The notes: generated from the sequence alone by a model not told the origin. A DNA stretch of 46,968 bases from Egerieenecus sp048201975 (GCA_048201975.1 DBFBGQ010000070.1:1-46968); one strand, 5' to 3'; numbered from the stretch's first letter, positions 23,854 through 32,551 are shown. Made by a program: numbers and translations.

Positions 23854-24780
23854 ATGGTACAAAGCAAGAGCGCGGGCGAAAAGGCATTTCACGCGGTGAA
23901 CCTATTGGTGATGCTGCTGGTGATCCTCATTTCCATCTATCCGTTTTACTACGCGCTGATCAACTCCATGAACACGGGCATTCAGGTGATGCGCGGCTTC
24001 TCCTCCCTTTACCCGGAGGATTTTACCATGGAGGCCTGGCAGACGGTGCTCAGCGATCAGGCGGTCATCAAGGCGTTTTTTGTGACGCTGAGCCGGACAG
24101 TGATCGTCACGATAGGCTCCACGTTGTTCACATCCATGTTTGCCTATGCGTTCTCGCGCTCCTACCTGACGGGAAAGCGGTTCTATACAGTGCTGGGCTT
24201 CATCTGTATGTATTTTTCCGGAGGCGTCATTCCTTACTTCCTGCTGATCAGCCGCCTGGGGCTGTACGACAGCTACTGGGTGTACATCCTGCCGTCGCTG
24301 TTTGGCGGGTTTTACAACGTGATCATTTTCAATACCAACTTCAAGGCGCTGCCGGACTCCCTTTTTGAGTCGGCGAAGCTGGATGGCGCGTCGGAGTTTT
24401 GCATGTACTGGCGCATCCTGATGCCCCTGTCCAAGCCGGTGCTGGCGGCACTGTGCGTGTTCACTGCCGTGGGTGTGTGGAACGACTATACCACCACCCT
24501 GTATTATACCCAGTCCCCGGATCTGCAGACATTGCAGTACTTCATCCTGAAACTGGTGCGCTCCTACAACGCCACCGAGCAGCTGGCCAGCAACGCCATG
24601 ACCAACAGCGCTGCCGTGGCGAGCACGCTCAATAACGCCCGGCTGGGCACTGGCGTGGTGAATTCAAAAACCATTGAGCTGGCCGCCATGGTGCTGGCGT
24701 CGCTGCCCATGATCATTGCTTACCCCTTTGCGCAGAAGTTCTTTGTGCAGGGCGTGCTGCTGGGATCGGTGAAAGGCTGA
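23854..24780 (+). CDS. Carbohydrate ABC transporter permease, LplC type
   Basis: A 308-residue permease, the partner of the LplB-type protein. Membrane segments start at VNLLVMLLVILISIYPFYYALINSMNTG; the EAA-like loop is SLFESAKLDGASEFCMYWRILMPLS; it ends FFVQGVLLGSVKG. The frame opens 22 codons earlier inside the preceding gene, but the ATG at 23854 with AAAGGGGTGCGG upstream is the sensible start. The ATPase is not encoded nearby. Confidence 0.93.
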   Translation: MVQSKSAGEKAFHAVNLLVMLLVILISIYPFYYALINSMNTGIQVMRGFSSLYPEDFTMEAWQTVLSDQAVIKAFFVTLSRTVIVTIGSTLFTSMFAYAFSRSYLTGKRFYTVLGFICMYFSGGVIPYFLLISRLGLYDSYWVYILPSLFGGFYNVIIFNTNFKALPDSLFESAKLDGASEFCMYWRILMPLSKPVLAALCVFTAVGVWNDYTTTLYYTQSPDLQTLQYFILKLVRSYNATEQLASNAMTNSAAVASTLNNARLGTGVVNSKTIELAAMVLASLPMIIAYPFAQKFFVQGVLLGSVKG

Positions 24781-24924
24781 TTGCAGGACGAAGGGGGATC
24801 GCGGGTTTACCGTGGAAAAAATGCGGCCTGCGGCGCCCTTCAAGGATGTTTCAGCCCTGCAAAGCTCCTGGCCCCTTTGTGGGCACAGCATCGCATAAAA
24901 GGCAGCCTGGGCAAAAGGCCATTC

Positions 24925-24957
24925 CGCGGCGAAACAGTCGATTTCGCCGCCTTTTTT
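24925..24957 (+). terminator. Terminator after the sugar operon 2 permeases
   Basis: Hairpin CGGCGAAA pairing with TTTCGCCG (within 24925-24950, 7-base loop) followed by TTTTTT at 24951-24957. It separates the transporter genes from the GH51 gene, so the GH51 gene may be expressed separately or by read-through. I saw no convincing promoter between 24958 and 25057. Confidence 0.8.
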
Positions 24958-25057
24958 GCGGGCCATCCCTGTCCGGCTCGGGCAGGAAACCGCCGCCGGG
25001 CGGCGAAATACGCATACCATAAGGAAAGAACGGTACAAAAGCAGGGAGGAAGAAGCC

Positions 25058-27325
25058 ATGCGCATTACGCTCCACCCCCAGCAGCGGGGAAAGAAGCTGG
25101 AAGACCTGTTCGGCTTATTTTTCGAGGATTTGAATCACGCCGCGGACGGCGGGCTGTATGCGGAATTGCTCCGCAACCGGGACTTTGAGTTTGCCCCGGT
25201 GGATCGGGGGGATTATACGCCCCTGACGGGCTGGGCGGCCATCGGCAACGCCCGGGTGACGGTTGACGACCAGCATCCGCCGTTTCCGGCCAATCCCCAC
25301 TATGCCGTGATCCATGGGGAAGCGGGCTGGGGACTGTGCAACCTGGGCTATGGGGAGGGTATCCCGGTACGGCAGGGGGCGCGCTACCGCCTGACGCTTT
25401 GGGCCCGGTCGGAGGAAGGCACGGGGCTGCGGGCGCGGCTGTGCGGCGCGGAGGCTACCTTCGCCCTGACCGGCGCCTGGGCGCGCTACGAGGCGGAGCT
25501 GATCCCGCCGCGGGAGGACTTCACCGCCCGGCTGCTACTGACCCTGGAAGGCCGGGGCTCCTTTATGCTGGCCTTTGCTTCCCTGATGCCTGAGGATAGC
25601 TGGCCGGGACAGGCGCGCATGCTCCGCCGGGACATCGCCCAGGCACTGGCGGAGATGAAGCCGCGCTTTCTGCGCTTCCCCGGCGGCTGCCTGACCCATG
25701 ACGGCCAGCTGGACCCCGACGCCCGGGACGGCATTTACAACTGGAAGCGCACCCTGGGGCCGGTGGAAAACCGCCCCGGCCGCCGCAACAACTGGGGCTA
25801 TCACCAGTCCATGGGCTTGGGATTTTATGAATACTTCCTTTTCTGCGAGGATATGGGCTGTGAACCGCTGCCCGTGGTCAATGGCGGGCTGGATCCCCAT
25901 CATCTGCGCTTTGCCAGCGGGGAGCAGCTGAAGCAGTATATCCAGGATGCGGTGGACCTGATTGAATTCGCCAAGGGCGAGGCGGATACCGCCTGGGGCC
26001 GCGTGCGGGCGGAAATGGGGCATCCTGCGCCCTTCCGCCTGAAATACCTGGCTGTGGGCAACGAGGAGATTCACGAGCAGTTCCATGAGAATATGGCGCT
26101 GTTTGCCCGCGCCATTCGGGAAAAGGATCCGGAGATTCGCATCATCGGCAGCGCGGGCCCGGTGGTCCATGGCGCGCCCTATGACATGGGCTGGGACTAT
26201 GCCCGCCGCCAGGGCCTGGATCTGGTGGACGAGCACTATTATCAGGCGCCGGAGTGGTTCCTGGCCAACTGGGATCATTATGCGGACTATCCTGGGGAAG
26301 GCCCCAAGGTTTTCCTGGGGGAATACGCCTCCTGGGGCAACGCCATGGAGAATGCCCTGGCGGAGGCGGCCTATATGACCGGCCTGCAAAACGCCCCAGC
26401 CGTGGGCATGGCCTGCTATGCGCCCATGCTTTGCCACCGCCATTATGTCAACTGGCAGCCGGACATGCTCTGGTTTGATACCCACCGTTTGGTCAAGACC
26501 CCCAACTACCATGTGCAGAGCATGTTCATGCGCCACCAGGGCGATGTGTCCATCGGCGTGGAGGCCACGGACAACGCCCCCGGAGAGCGGCTGTCCCGGC
26601 CCATTGCCGGCAGGCTGGCCATTCTGGCGGATGAAACGGGCGTGCGGCTTACGGGGATGCGGGTCGTGACCCCGCAGGGAACCCGGGAGATCCCTGACGC
26701 GCAGCTGGGTTCCAGGGACGTGCTGGAGCTGGGCGAGCATGCGGGAGACTTCCGCCTGGAGCTCACCATGGAGCGGGTTTCGGGCCGCAAGGGCGTGCTG
26801 ATTCGCTTCGGCCAGCTGGACGAGCAGAATTATTACCAATGGACCGTGGGCGGCTGGCAGAATTCGGATTCGGGCATTGAGTGCCGCGTGCATGGCCGGG
26901 GCAGCTGCCTGACCCAGAGCAACCTGTACCTGGAGGACGGGCACGCCTACCGCCTGACGCTGGAGCTTCGGGGGGAGGAGATGATCACCCATGTGGACGG
27001 CCGGGAGTGGAACCGGATCGCGGAGCGCCCCCTGCGGCTTAAGCCCCTGTACCTGGCCGCCAGCGTGGAGGACGCCACCGGCGATGTGATCCTGAAGGCG
27101 GTCAACGTGCAGTCCGCCCCAGTCGCCGCGGAAATGGACCTGCCCTGCGAGGACTACGACGCCGAGATCCTTTGCGCCCCGCCAGCGGCAGCCAACACGT
27201 GGGAGGCCCCCCAGGCCGTCGTTCCCGTTTGCGTCCACGGACAAGCGGAAGACCTGCGGCGCTATACCTTCCCCGGACACTCCGTGACGGTGCTGCGCCT
27301 GCATCCCAAACAGGAGGAGATCTAA
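25058..27325 (+). CDS. GH51 alpha-L-arabinofuranosidase, large form
   Basis: A 755-residue glycoside hydrolase that should release terminal L-arabinofuranose from arabinan or arabinoxylan fragments. The N-terminal part has a carbohydrate-binding-like beta region (about 60-180). The catalytic region has PRFLRFPGGCLTHDG, the acid/base Glu336 in LAVGNEEIHEQF and the nucleophile Glu422 in VFLGEYASWGN. A C-terminal beta domain (about 560-700) resembles a concanavalin-like sugar-binding or LamG-type domain. There is no signal peptide, so it acts in the cytoplasm on imported oligosaccharides. The start at 25058 has GCAGGGAGGAAG upstream; a longer in-frame extension has no support. It follows the transporter operon after a terminator. 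Confidence 0.93.
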   Translation: MRITLHPQQRGKKLEDLFGLFFEDLNHAADGGLYAELLRNRDFEFAPVDRGDYTPLTGWAAIGNARVTVDDQHPPFPANPHYAVIHGEAGWGLCNLGYGEGIPVRQGARYRLTLWARSEEGTGLRARLCGAEATFALTGAWARYEAELIPPREDFTARLLLTLEGRGSFMLAFASLMPEDSWPGQARMLRRDIAQALAEMKPRFLRFPGGCLTHDGQLDPDARDGIYNWKRTLGPVENRPGRRNNWGYHQSMGLGFYEYFLFCEDMGCEPLPVVNGGLDPHHLRFASGEQLKQYIQDAVDLIEFAKGEADTAWGRVRAEMGHPAPFRLKYLAVGNEEIHEQFHENMALFARAIREKDPEIRIIGSAGPVVHGAPYDMGWDYARRQGLDLVDEHYYQAPEWFLANWDHYADYPGEGPKVFLGEYASWGNAMENALAEAAYMTGLQNAPAVGMACYAPMLCHRHYVNWQPDMLWFDTHRLVKTPNYHVQSMFMRHQGDVSIGVEATDNAPGERLSRPIAGRLAILADETGVRLTGMRVVTPQGTREIPDAQLGSRDVLELGEHAGDFRLELTMERVSGRKGVLIRFGQLDEQNYYQWTVGGWQNSDSGIECRVHGRGSCLTQSNLYLEDGHAYRLTLELRGEEMITHVDGREWNRIAERPLRLKPLYLAASVEDATGDVILKAVNVQSAPVAAEMDLPCEDYDAEILCAPPAAANTWEAPQAVVPVCVHGQAEDLRRYTFPGHSVTVLRLHPKQEEI

Positions 27326-27356
27326 ACTGCGTCCATTCCCGAAGGAGGAGAGCCAG

Positions 27357-27569
27357 ATGTTCCGAAAGAAAAAGACTTCGGTATCTTTTGACCCGGCCAA
27401 GCAGGAGCCGGTGATCCGCTGCAGCATTTGCACAGGAGAGCAGGCGGCTTGCTTCCGGGACAGGGCCACCGGCCGGGTGGAGGAAGTCATGCTCCTGCGG
27501 GACGCGCGGGACCTGGCGGAGTTTCGCCGTCAGTACGGAATCCAGGGCCCCATTGAGAAAATCTATTGA
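27357..27569 (+). CDS. Small conserved CxxC protein of unknown function
   Basis: A 70-residue protein that I recognise as a widespread uncharacterised small protein in Clostridia (sometimes misnamed aspartate dehydrogenase), but I cannot give a function. It starts with a basic stretch MFRKKKTSVSFD and has IRCSICTGEQAACFRD, a CxxC pair plus a third cysteine, followed by an acidic helical tail (EEVMLLRDARDLAEFRRQYGI). GAAGGAGGAG lies just upstream. It follows the GH51 gene by 31 bases and ends at a strong bidirectional terminator. Confidence 0.75.
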   Translation: MFRKKKTSVSFDPAKQEPVIRCSICTGEQAACFRDRATGRVEEVMLLRDARDLAEFRRQYGIQGPIEKIY

Positions 27570-27580
27570 CGGACATCCTG

Positions 27581-27624
27581 AAAAAAGCAGGCGCCGGAAG
27601 TTCAACCGGCGCCTGCTTGCGTTT
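27581..27624. terminator. Bidirectional terminator between the CxxC protein and argG
   Basis: A 12-bp perfect stem AGCAGGCGCCGG/CCGGCGCCTGCT (27586-27597, 27606-27617). On the minus strand six T residues follow (27581-27586); on the plus strand the tail is TGCGTTT. It serves argG best. Confidence 0.85.
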
Positions 27625-27632
27625 ACATAGGT

Positions 27633-28841
27633 TTATTTCTTTTTCTGATCCACCATGGCCTTTACCTTCATGGGCAGGCCCAGCAGATTGATGAAGCCCT
27701 CGCTGTCCTTGTGGCTGTACAGGTCATGGCTGTCGCCGAAGGTGGCGATTTCCTCCATGTACAGGCTGTTGGGGCTCTTGATGCCCGCGGGGATGCAGTT
27801 GCCCTTGTACAGCTTCAAGCGCACGGTGCCGTTCACCGCCTGCTGGGTGCTGTCCACAAAGGCGGACAGGGCTTCCCGCAGGGGGGTGTACCACATGCCG
27901 TCATACACCAGCTCAGCAAACTTGATGGCCACCTGATCCTTGTAGTGGCTGGTCTGCCGGTCCAGGGTGATGGATTCCAGCAGCTGATGGGCCGCGTAGA
28001 GCATGGTGCCGCCGGGGGTTTCGTAAACGCCGCGGCTCTTCATGCCCACCAGGCGGTTCTCCACCAGGTCGGCGCAGCCCACGCCGTTGCGGGCGGCGAT
28101 TTCGTTGGCCTTGGTTACCAGCGCCACGGCTTCGAGGGCCTCGCCGTTGATGGCCACGGGCACGCCCTTTTCAAAGTCGATGGTCACATATTCGGGCTGG
28201 TCAGGCGCCTTTTCCGGGGTGACCATGGTCAGCAGCAGGTCCGCCGGAGGCTCGTTCCACGGGTCTTCCAGGTCCGCGCCCTCGTGGCTGATGTGCCAGA
28301 TGTTGCGGTCCATGGAGTAGGGGCGGTCCTTCTTCACGGGCACGGGGATATTCCGCGCCTCGGCGTATTCGATTTCCTGCTCCCGGGTTTTCAGATCCCA
28401 GATGCGCCAGGGGGCGATGATCTTCATCTGCGGGTCGAAGGCCTTGATGGTCAGCTCAAAGCGCACCTGATCGTTTCCCTTGCCGGTGCAGCCGTGACAA
28501 ATGGCGGTGCAGTTCTCCTTGTGGGCAATCTCCACCAGCCGCTTGGCGATGAGGGGACGGGCAAAGCTCGTGCCCAGCAGGTACTTCTGCTCGTAGACCG
28601 CGCCGGCCTTCAGCGTGGGCCAGATGAAGTCCTCCACGAACTCCTTGCGCAGATCCTCGATATAGAGCTTTTCCGCGCCGCACTTCTTCGCCTTTTCGTG
28701 GAGGGGCTCCAGTTCCTCGCCCTGTCCCACGTCGCCGGCCACGCAAATCACGTCGCAGTCGTAATTTTCCTTCAGCCACGGAACGATAATCGACGTATCC
28801 AATCCGCCGGAATAGGCCAATAGTACACGCATCTTTGCCAT
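27633..28841 (-). CDS. argG: Argininosuccinate synthase
   Basis: A 402-residue enzyme joining citrulline and aspartate with ATP to form argininosuccinate in arginine biosynthesis. The ATP-pyrophosphatase loop is AYSGGLDTS (residues 9-17). Other conserved stretches are YEQKYLLGTSFARPLIAKRLVE, CHGCTGKGNDQVRFE, YSMDRNIWHISHEGADLEDPW and ESITLDRQTSHYKDQVAIKFAELVYDGMW. The start at 28841 has GAGGGGAAG upstream; the frame extends 23 codons further without support. It is monocistronic here; argH is not in the window. Its promoter overlaps an ARG-box-like palindrome, so repression by ArgR is likely. Confidence 0.97.
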   Translation of the reverse strand: MAKMRVLLAYSGGLDTSIIVPWLKENYDCDVICVAGDVGQGEELEPLHEKAKKCGAEKLYIEDLRKEFVEDFIWPTLKAGAVYEQKYLLGTSFARPLIAKRLVEIAHKENCTAICHGCTGKGNDQVRFELTIKAFDPQMKIIAPWRIWDLKTREQEIEYAEARNIPVPVKKDRPYSMDRNIWHISHEGADLEDPWNEPPADLLLTMVTPEKAPDQPEYVTIDFEKGVPVAINGEALEAVALVTKANEIAARNGVGCADLVENRLVGMKSRGVYETPGGTMLYAAHQLLESITLDRQTSHYKDQVAIKFAELVYDGMWYTPLREALSAFVDSTQQAVNGTVRLKLYKGNCIPAGIKSPNSLYMEEIATFGDSHDLYSHKDSEGFINLLGLPMKVKAMVDQKKK

Positions 28842-28895
28842 GATTCTCTTCCCCTCGTGTTTTTGTTCATTCCGTTCCCCTGGGGAACGATAGTG

Positions 28896-28924
28896 AGTAT
28901 ACACCAGCATGCATAAAAATGCAA
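28896..28924 (-). promoter_or_regulatory. argG promoter overlapping an ARG-box-like operator
   Basis: Minus strand TTGCAT (28919-28924), 17-base spacer, TATACT (28896-28901). A perfect palindrome TGCAT-AAAA-ATGCA (28910-28923) overlaps the -35. ARG boxes bound by ArgR have the same geometry, TGNAT N4 ATNCA, so this is a plausible ArgR site where bound repressor would block the polymerase. Confidence 0.72.
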
Positions 28925-28967
28925 TACCCTTTGGAAAATTTTCGCGTTCTCCGCGCCCTGATGATGG

Positions 28968-29003
28968 AAAAAATCCCCCCCGGCGGCAGGGCGCGCCGGA
29001 GGG
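28968..29003 (-). terminator. Terminator of the glycosyltransferase operon
   Basis: Minus strand GC-rich hairpin (CCTCCGGCG with CGCCGGGGG, one G-U pair) followed by A and six T residues at 28968-28973. It lies within 10-40 bases of the glycosyltransferase stop. Confidence 0.65.
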
Positions 29004-29009
29004 CGAAGG

Positions 29010-29795
29010 TTAAAGCTGATTGCTTTTTTCGCTGGCGCCGTACCATTTGGTGAGCGCTCTGGCGATGGGGGCGCACCAGAACTTGCGGAACATGGCGTAA
29101 TCCTCGGGCTGACGGCCGCCCTTTTCCAGCACCTGCGTGGTGGTGGAGCCCACGTGAATGCGATGCAGCATGCGCACGGCGGGGTCGTAGGCGAAGCGGC
29201 CCGGCATGCGGCTGATGCGCTCCCAGGTCTGCCAATCGAGGCTGGTGGTCATGTCTGTGAGGAACAGGGGCAGGGGCAAGCGACGGAGGTTGTAGGTCAC
29301 CGAGGGGCAGCAGATGGGATCCCCCAGGGCCAGCGTGCGGTGCTTCATCAGCGCGCTGGACTGAAAGGCGCGGATATGCATGCGCCAGAGCAGCAGGCGT
29401 TTGATGCGCAGCAGCCGGGAGCGGGTGACCACGCTATTCCCGCGCTTTTCCCCGTAGCCGGAAAAGTAGATGAGCAGGTCCTCCCCGGCCAGGGCGCGCA
29501 TGGCCGCGCCATAGCTGGGGAGGTACAGGTCGTCCTGGTGGCAGAGGGTGACCAGGTCATAGCCCGCGGCCTTTGCCTGGGCCAGGGCGAAGTTCCAGTC
29601 CGAGCCGATGCCCGGCGGGTTGGGGTTCACGCAGTAGGCGGCCCCATATTCCTCCGCCAGGCCTTCCAGATAAGGCGAAGGCGTGGCGGTGCAGAGCAGC
29701 AGGGGCGAGGGAACCTCCTGGGCGCGAAGAGAATCCAAGCATTCCCGGAGGAAAGGGCTGTCCTTGTAGGCGCATACGGCAAAACAATGGGTCAT
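29010..29795 (-). CDS. Glycosyltransferase family 2-like protein
   Basis: A 261-residue GT-A type transferase. The N-terminus FAVCAYKDSPFLRECLDSLR is the usual nucleotide-sugar fold start, and HQDDLYLP (residues 86-93) is the metal-binding DxD-like motif. A conserved WxxW-type region, DMTTSLDWQTWERISRMPGRF, and a late His-rich part (RMLHRIHVGSTTTQ) follow. No membrane segment is visible. AGAAGGGAATACCGTC precedes the ATG. It is the last gene of an operon with a DUF2142 membrane protein, so it probably acts on a cell-surface or lipid-linked glycan; sugar and acceptor are unknown. Confidence 0.85.
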   Translation of the reverse strand: MTHCFAVCAYKDSPFLRECLDSLRAQEVPSPLLLCTATPSPYLEGLAEEYGAAYCVNPNPPGIGSDWNFALAQAKAAGYDLVTLCHQDDLYLPSYGAAMRALAGEDLLIYFSGYGEKRGNSVVTRSRLLRIKRLLLWRMHIRAFQSSALMKHRTLALGDPICCPSVTYNLRRLPLPLFLTDMTTSLDWQTWERISRMPGRFAYDPAVRMLHRIHVGSTTTQVLEKGGRQPEDYAMFRKFWCAPIARALTKWYGASEKSNQL

Positions 29796-29830
29796 GACGG
29801 TATTCCCTTCTGTGGATGATGATGGAAGCC

Positions 29831-31759
29831 TTACAGCAGCAAGGGGATCAGCACCAGCTCCGCGCAGGTGGCCATGAGGATGGCCAGGTTGCTCAGGCAG
29901 AAGATCAGGTGCCAGCCGGTCTTGTTCATTTCATTCTTCACGCCATTGGGGCTCAGCAGCAGGGCCAGCAGCGGGAGCGCGGGCAGCAGGTAGCGTCCTT
30001 GCACTCCGCTGAAGCTGTTGGAGCCCACCGCGGAGAAGCCCACGTACATGGCGGTGAACACCAACCCGATGGTTACCCCCGCCACCAGCAGGAAGCCGAT
30101 CCGCTGCTGCCAGCTGACCCGCTGGCCCAGGGCGGCGTCGTTATCCGTGTAGCAGGTGAACAGCAGCAGCATCAGCGACAGGGCCGCCCAGGTGCCGCTG
30201 CAATTGCCCACATAGGCCCAGGCGATCCGGTGCGCGTCCAGCAGATAGGATTGGAAGTAGGTCCACAGGGTGGAGATGAAGTAGCTGAAGTAGGTGAAGG
30301 GATGGGAGAGGATGAACGCTACCTGCGCGGCGGAGTCCGCGCCGTCTCCGCGGCTGTCCTGGATCACGTTGATGTCCCCGGAAATATCCAGCAGAATGCC
30401 GCCCACGGAGACCAGCAGGATCGCCATGCTGATGATTTTCACGTAAATCTCCTGCCCCTTGGAGGCAAACTTGCTCCGGGGCATCATCAGCATCATCAGT
30501 AGCAGGGGCGCATACACCGCCTTGACGGTGCAGCCCAGGAACATGGTGACGAAAATCGCCAGCAGCCGCTTCCAGGTCAGGGGCGTTTTCCGGTCCAGGA
30601 TGGCGTCCAGCATCAGCGCCGTGCCCAGCATGCACAGCCCCATGCAGGTGGGATCGTAGGAGAAGTTGCAGGCCAGGAAGATGGGCGTGGGCATCAGCGC
30701 GATGGCCGCAAAGGTCAAGCGGAAGCGCTTGAGCACCCGGATGGCTGCAAAGCACAGCAGCACATAGCCCAGCATGTTGCACAGCCGGGCGGCGATGATC
30801 TGCCCGTGCAGGGGGAGGCCCATCCAGCGGGCCGCTGCCAGGCCCAGCGCCTGGGTGACATAGCCCGTGTCGGTGAGGCTCCACTGCCGTTGGTAGGAGT
30901 AGGTGGCAGTGCTCAGATCGGCGCTTTCCGGAGCGTCCAGCTGCTGCGCCAGGCGAAGGTTATCCTCGTATGTGTCCTGGGTATGGATGGAGGAGTATCC
31001 CTCATTGGTGGCGTAGGTCAGGTTGGCCAGCGCGTCTACCGAGGTGGTGAGCGTTACGTTTTTACCAAAGGACAGGTCCCAGGCCTTCTGGAAATGAATC
31101 TGATCATCATAGGAAAGCCCGGTGGTGGTGGGCATGCCCGCGGAGAGGAAGACGCAGCTGCACAGGGCCACGATCAGGAAGCCGTATTCAGGCTTCTTCC
31201 CAATCAGATTCCGCAGGACCCACAGCAGGTACAGCGCCGCGGCGGTCAGCCCAGTGAAGAGCATGCGCGCGGGGTTGAGCCGGGCCGTGTTGACAATGGT
31301 CAGGGAGGTGAGGGTCACGTCGCCGTTTTCCATGAACAGCTGCAGATGCGTGACCTGCTGATTGATCTGGATGGTATCGGCGGCGGTGGTGGAGACGAAG
31401 GTGCTCAGGCAAGTCGCCACGGTACCGTCCTCCAGGGTGCAGCTGATGACGTAGGGGGCCTCCGCATAGGCGGTACCGGTGAGGCGCAACTGATGCACAT
31501 AGCCCGTCCAGTCCACATCAGCCCAGACAGCACCTTGCGGGAGGTACAGCCCGGCGCTGAGATCCTCCTCCAGGTATCCCTCCTCCTGGGGCTCGGAGGT
31601 GGTCACGGCCAACTGGGAAAGATCCAGGGCGATCTCCCCGCGCTGTTCCTGCGGCAGGCGCAGCAGGGACAGGTTGCAAATGCCCTCCACTGCAAACATC
31701 ACTGCGGCGACCACCACAGGGAGGAGCAGCCACCGGATCCAACGTGCTTGCTTACGCAT
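29831..31759 (-). CDS. DUF2142 multi-pass membrane protein
   Basis: A 642-residue integral membrane protein. Membrane segment 1 is near the N-terminus (IRWLLLPVVVAAVMFAVEGI), followed by a beta-rich outer domain to about residue 190, then some ten or more membrane segments. The block GMPTTTGLSYDDQIHFQKAWDLSFG matches the DUF2142 family, which resembles lipid-linked-sugar dependent glycosyltransferases of the GT-C fold; activity is not established here. Its ATG overlaps the stop of the upstream gene by 8 bases, and the glycosyltransferase follows after 35 bases. Confidence 0.85.
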   Translation of the reverse strand: MRKQARWIRWLLLPVVVAAVMFAVEGICNLSLLRLPQEQRGEIALDLSQLAVTTSEPQEEGYLEEDLSAGLYLPQGAVWADVDWTGYVHQLRLTGTAYAEAPYVISCTLEDGTVATCLSTFVSTTAADTIQINQQVTHLQLFMENGDVTLTSLTIVNTARLNPARMLFTGLTAAALYLLWVLRNLIGKKPEYGFLIVALCSCVFLSAGMPTTTGLSYDDQIHFQKAWDLSFGKNVTLTTSVDALANLTYATNEGYSSIHTQDTYEDNLRLAQQLDAPESADLSTATYSYQRQWSLTDTGYVTQALGLAAARWMGLPLHGQIIAARLCNMLGYVLLCFAAIRVLKRFRLTFAAIALMPTPIFLACNFSYDPTCMGLCMLGTALMLDAILDRKTPLTWKRLLAIFVTMFLGCTVKAVYAPLLLMMLMMPRSKFASKGQEIYVKIISMAILLVSVGGILLDISGDINVIQDSRGDGADSAAQVAFILSHPFTYFSYFISTLWTYFQSYLLDAHRIAWAYVGNCSGTWAALSLMLLLFTCYTDNDAALGQRVSWQQRIGFLLVAGVTIGLVFTAMYVGFSAVGSNSFSGVQGRYLLPALPLLALLLSPNGVKNEMNKTGWHLIFCLSNLAILMATCAELVLIPLLL

Positions 31760-32399
31760 GGGTCTTCTCCTTTCCGGTCAAGGGTAGGCAGGCCAGGCAG
31801 CACACCGCCAGGGCCAGCAGGACATAGCAGCCTTCCCAGCCGTGGGTATACTGCACATGCAGGGTCCGCATGTTGACAAAGTTTTCCGTGTCGGTGGTTC
31901 CGTCCTGAAGGGTCATCGTGCCCTCGGGGGCTTCCTCCCGGCGCGCGCCTATGCGCAGCGTGACGCCCTCGCCTTCGGTGCAGTCGCTGGTGGCGCTGAG
32001 GACGTATGTCTTCCCTGCGGCGTCCACCACGGGCGCGTCCAGGGTCAGGGTGAGAAAGGACATGTTTTTCAGCCCGGCCACCTCGTAGCTCTGCTGGGCC
32101 AGCTGCGTTCCGGATTCCTCCGAGAGGGTCAGCACCAGCGTGCCGGTTTCGGGATGGGCATTATAATTGGAAAACATCACTTCCACGGCGGTCATGCTGT
32201 CCTCGGTGACGGTGAAGGTCTGCGTCACGGGTACGTCGGTGAGCTGGCCCACTCCGGCGCTGTGCCGGCCCACGTAGGAGAAGGTGGTTTCCTGGGTCAG
32301 CGTGTCCAGGCGGTACGCCGCCCAGGCGCCGGCCAACAGCAGAACGGCCGCCAGGGCCAGGACAAGCCGCGAAAGCGGAAGGCGTGATTTCTGTTTCAT
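31752..32399 (-). CDS. Membrane-anchored beta-rich protein, function unknown
   Basis: A 215-residue protein I do not recognise by name. A basic N-terminus leads into a membrane segment (LVLALAAVLLLAGAWAAYRL, about 12-31), then an outside domain rich in Thr/Val/Leu strands (about 35-180), and a second membrane segment near the C-terminus (GCYVLLALAVCCLACLPL). The outside domain resembles the N-terminal beta domain of the DUF2142 neighbour in composition, so it may be its partner subunit. The start is taken at the ATG at 32399 (MKQKSRLPL); an in-frame extension of 14 codons is possible. It is first in the three-gene operon, behind a good promoter (32447-32475). Confidence 0.7.
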   Translation of the reverse strand: MKQKSRLPLSRLVLALAAVLLLAGAWAAYRLDTLTQETTFSYVGRHSAGVGQLTDVPVTQTFTVTEDSMTAVEVMFSNYNAHPETGTLVLTLSEESGTQLAQQSYEVAGLKNMSFLTLTLDAPVVDAAGKTYVLSATSDCTEGEGVTLRIGARREEAPEGTMTLQDGTTDTENFVNMRTLHVQYTHGWEGCYVLLALAVCCLACLPLTGKEKTHA

Positions 32400-32446
32400 G
32401 ACATGCGTTCGCTCCCTTGCTACGTCTTTGGAAACAATCAACCTAC

Positions 32447-32475
32447 ATTATATAAATGACGACAAAAAAAGGCAA
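32447..32475 (-). promoter_or_regulatory. Sigma-A promoter of the DUF2142 operon
   Basis: Minus strand TTGCCT (32470-32475), 17-base spacer that is largely a T-run, TATAAT (32447-32452). It is one of the best promoters in the window. Its -35 sits at the foot of the upstream terminator stem, so terminator and promoter share DNA. Confidence 0.75.
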
Positions 32476-32527
32476 GCCATTTTCACCGCTGAATTGTAAA
32501 TGTTACGAAACGGCGAAAAGCGGCTTG
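32463..32527 (-). terminator. Terminator after the trmD-linked membrane protein
   Basis: Minus strand stem of about 15 pairs with one bulge between 32511-32526 and 32474-32488, loop of 22 bases, followed by GCC and a run of eight T residues (32463-32470). It ends the rimM-trmD transcript. Confidence 0.7.
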
Positions 32528-32551
32528 CTCCGGCGCGGGAAATGGGGGCCT

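Noticed and set aside
24781..25057. Riboswitch or leader RNA ahead of the large GH51 gene
   Set aside because: Apart from the terminator at 24925-24957 no conserved riboswitch core or promoter could be recognised.
25535..27490. A 651-codon minus-strand frame opposite the large GH51 gene
   Set aside because: Antisense shadow; composition and lack of motifs argue against a gene.
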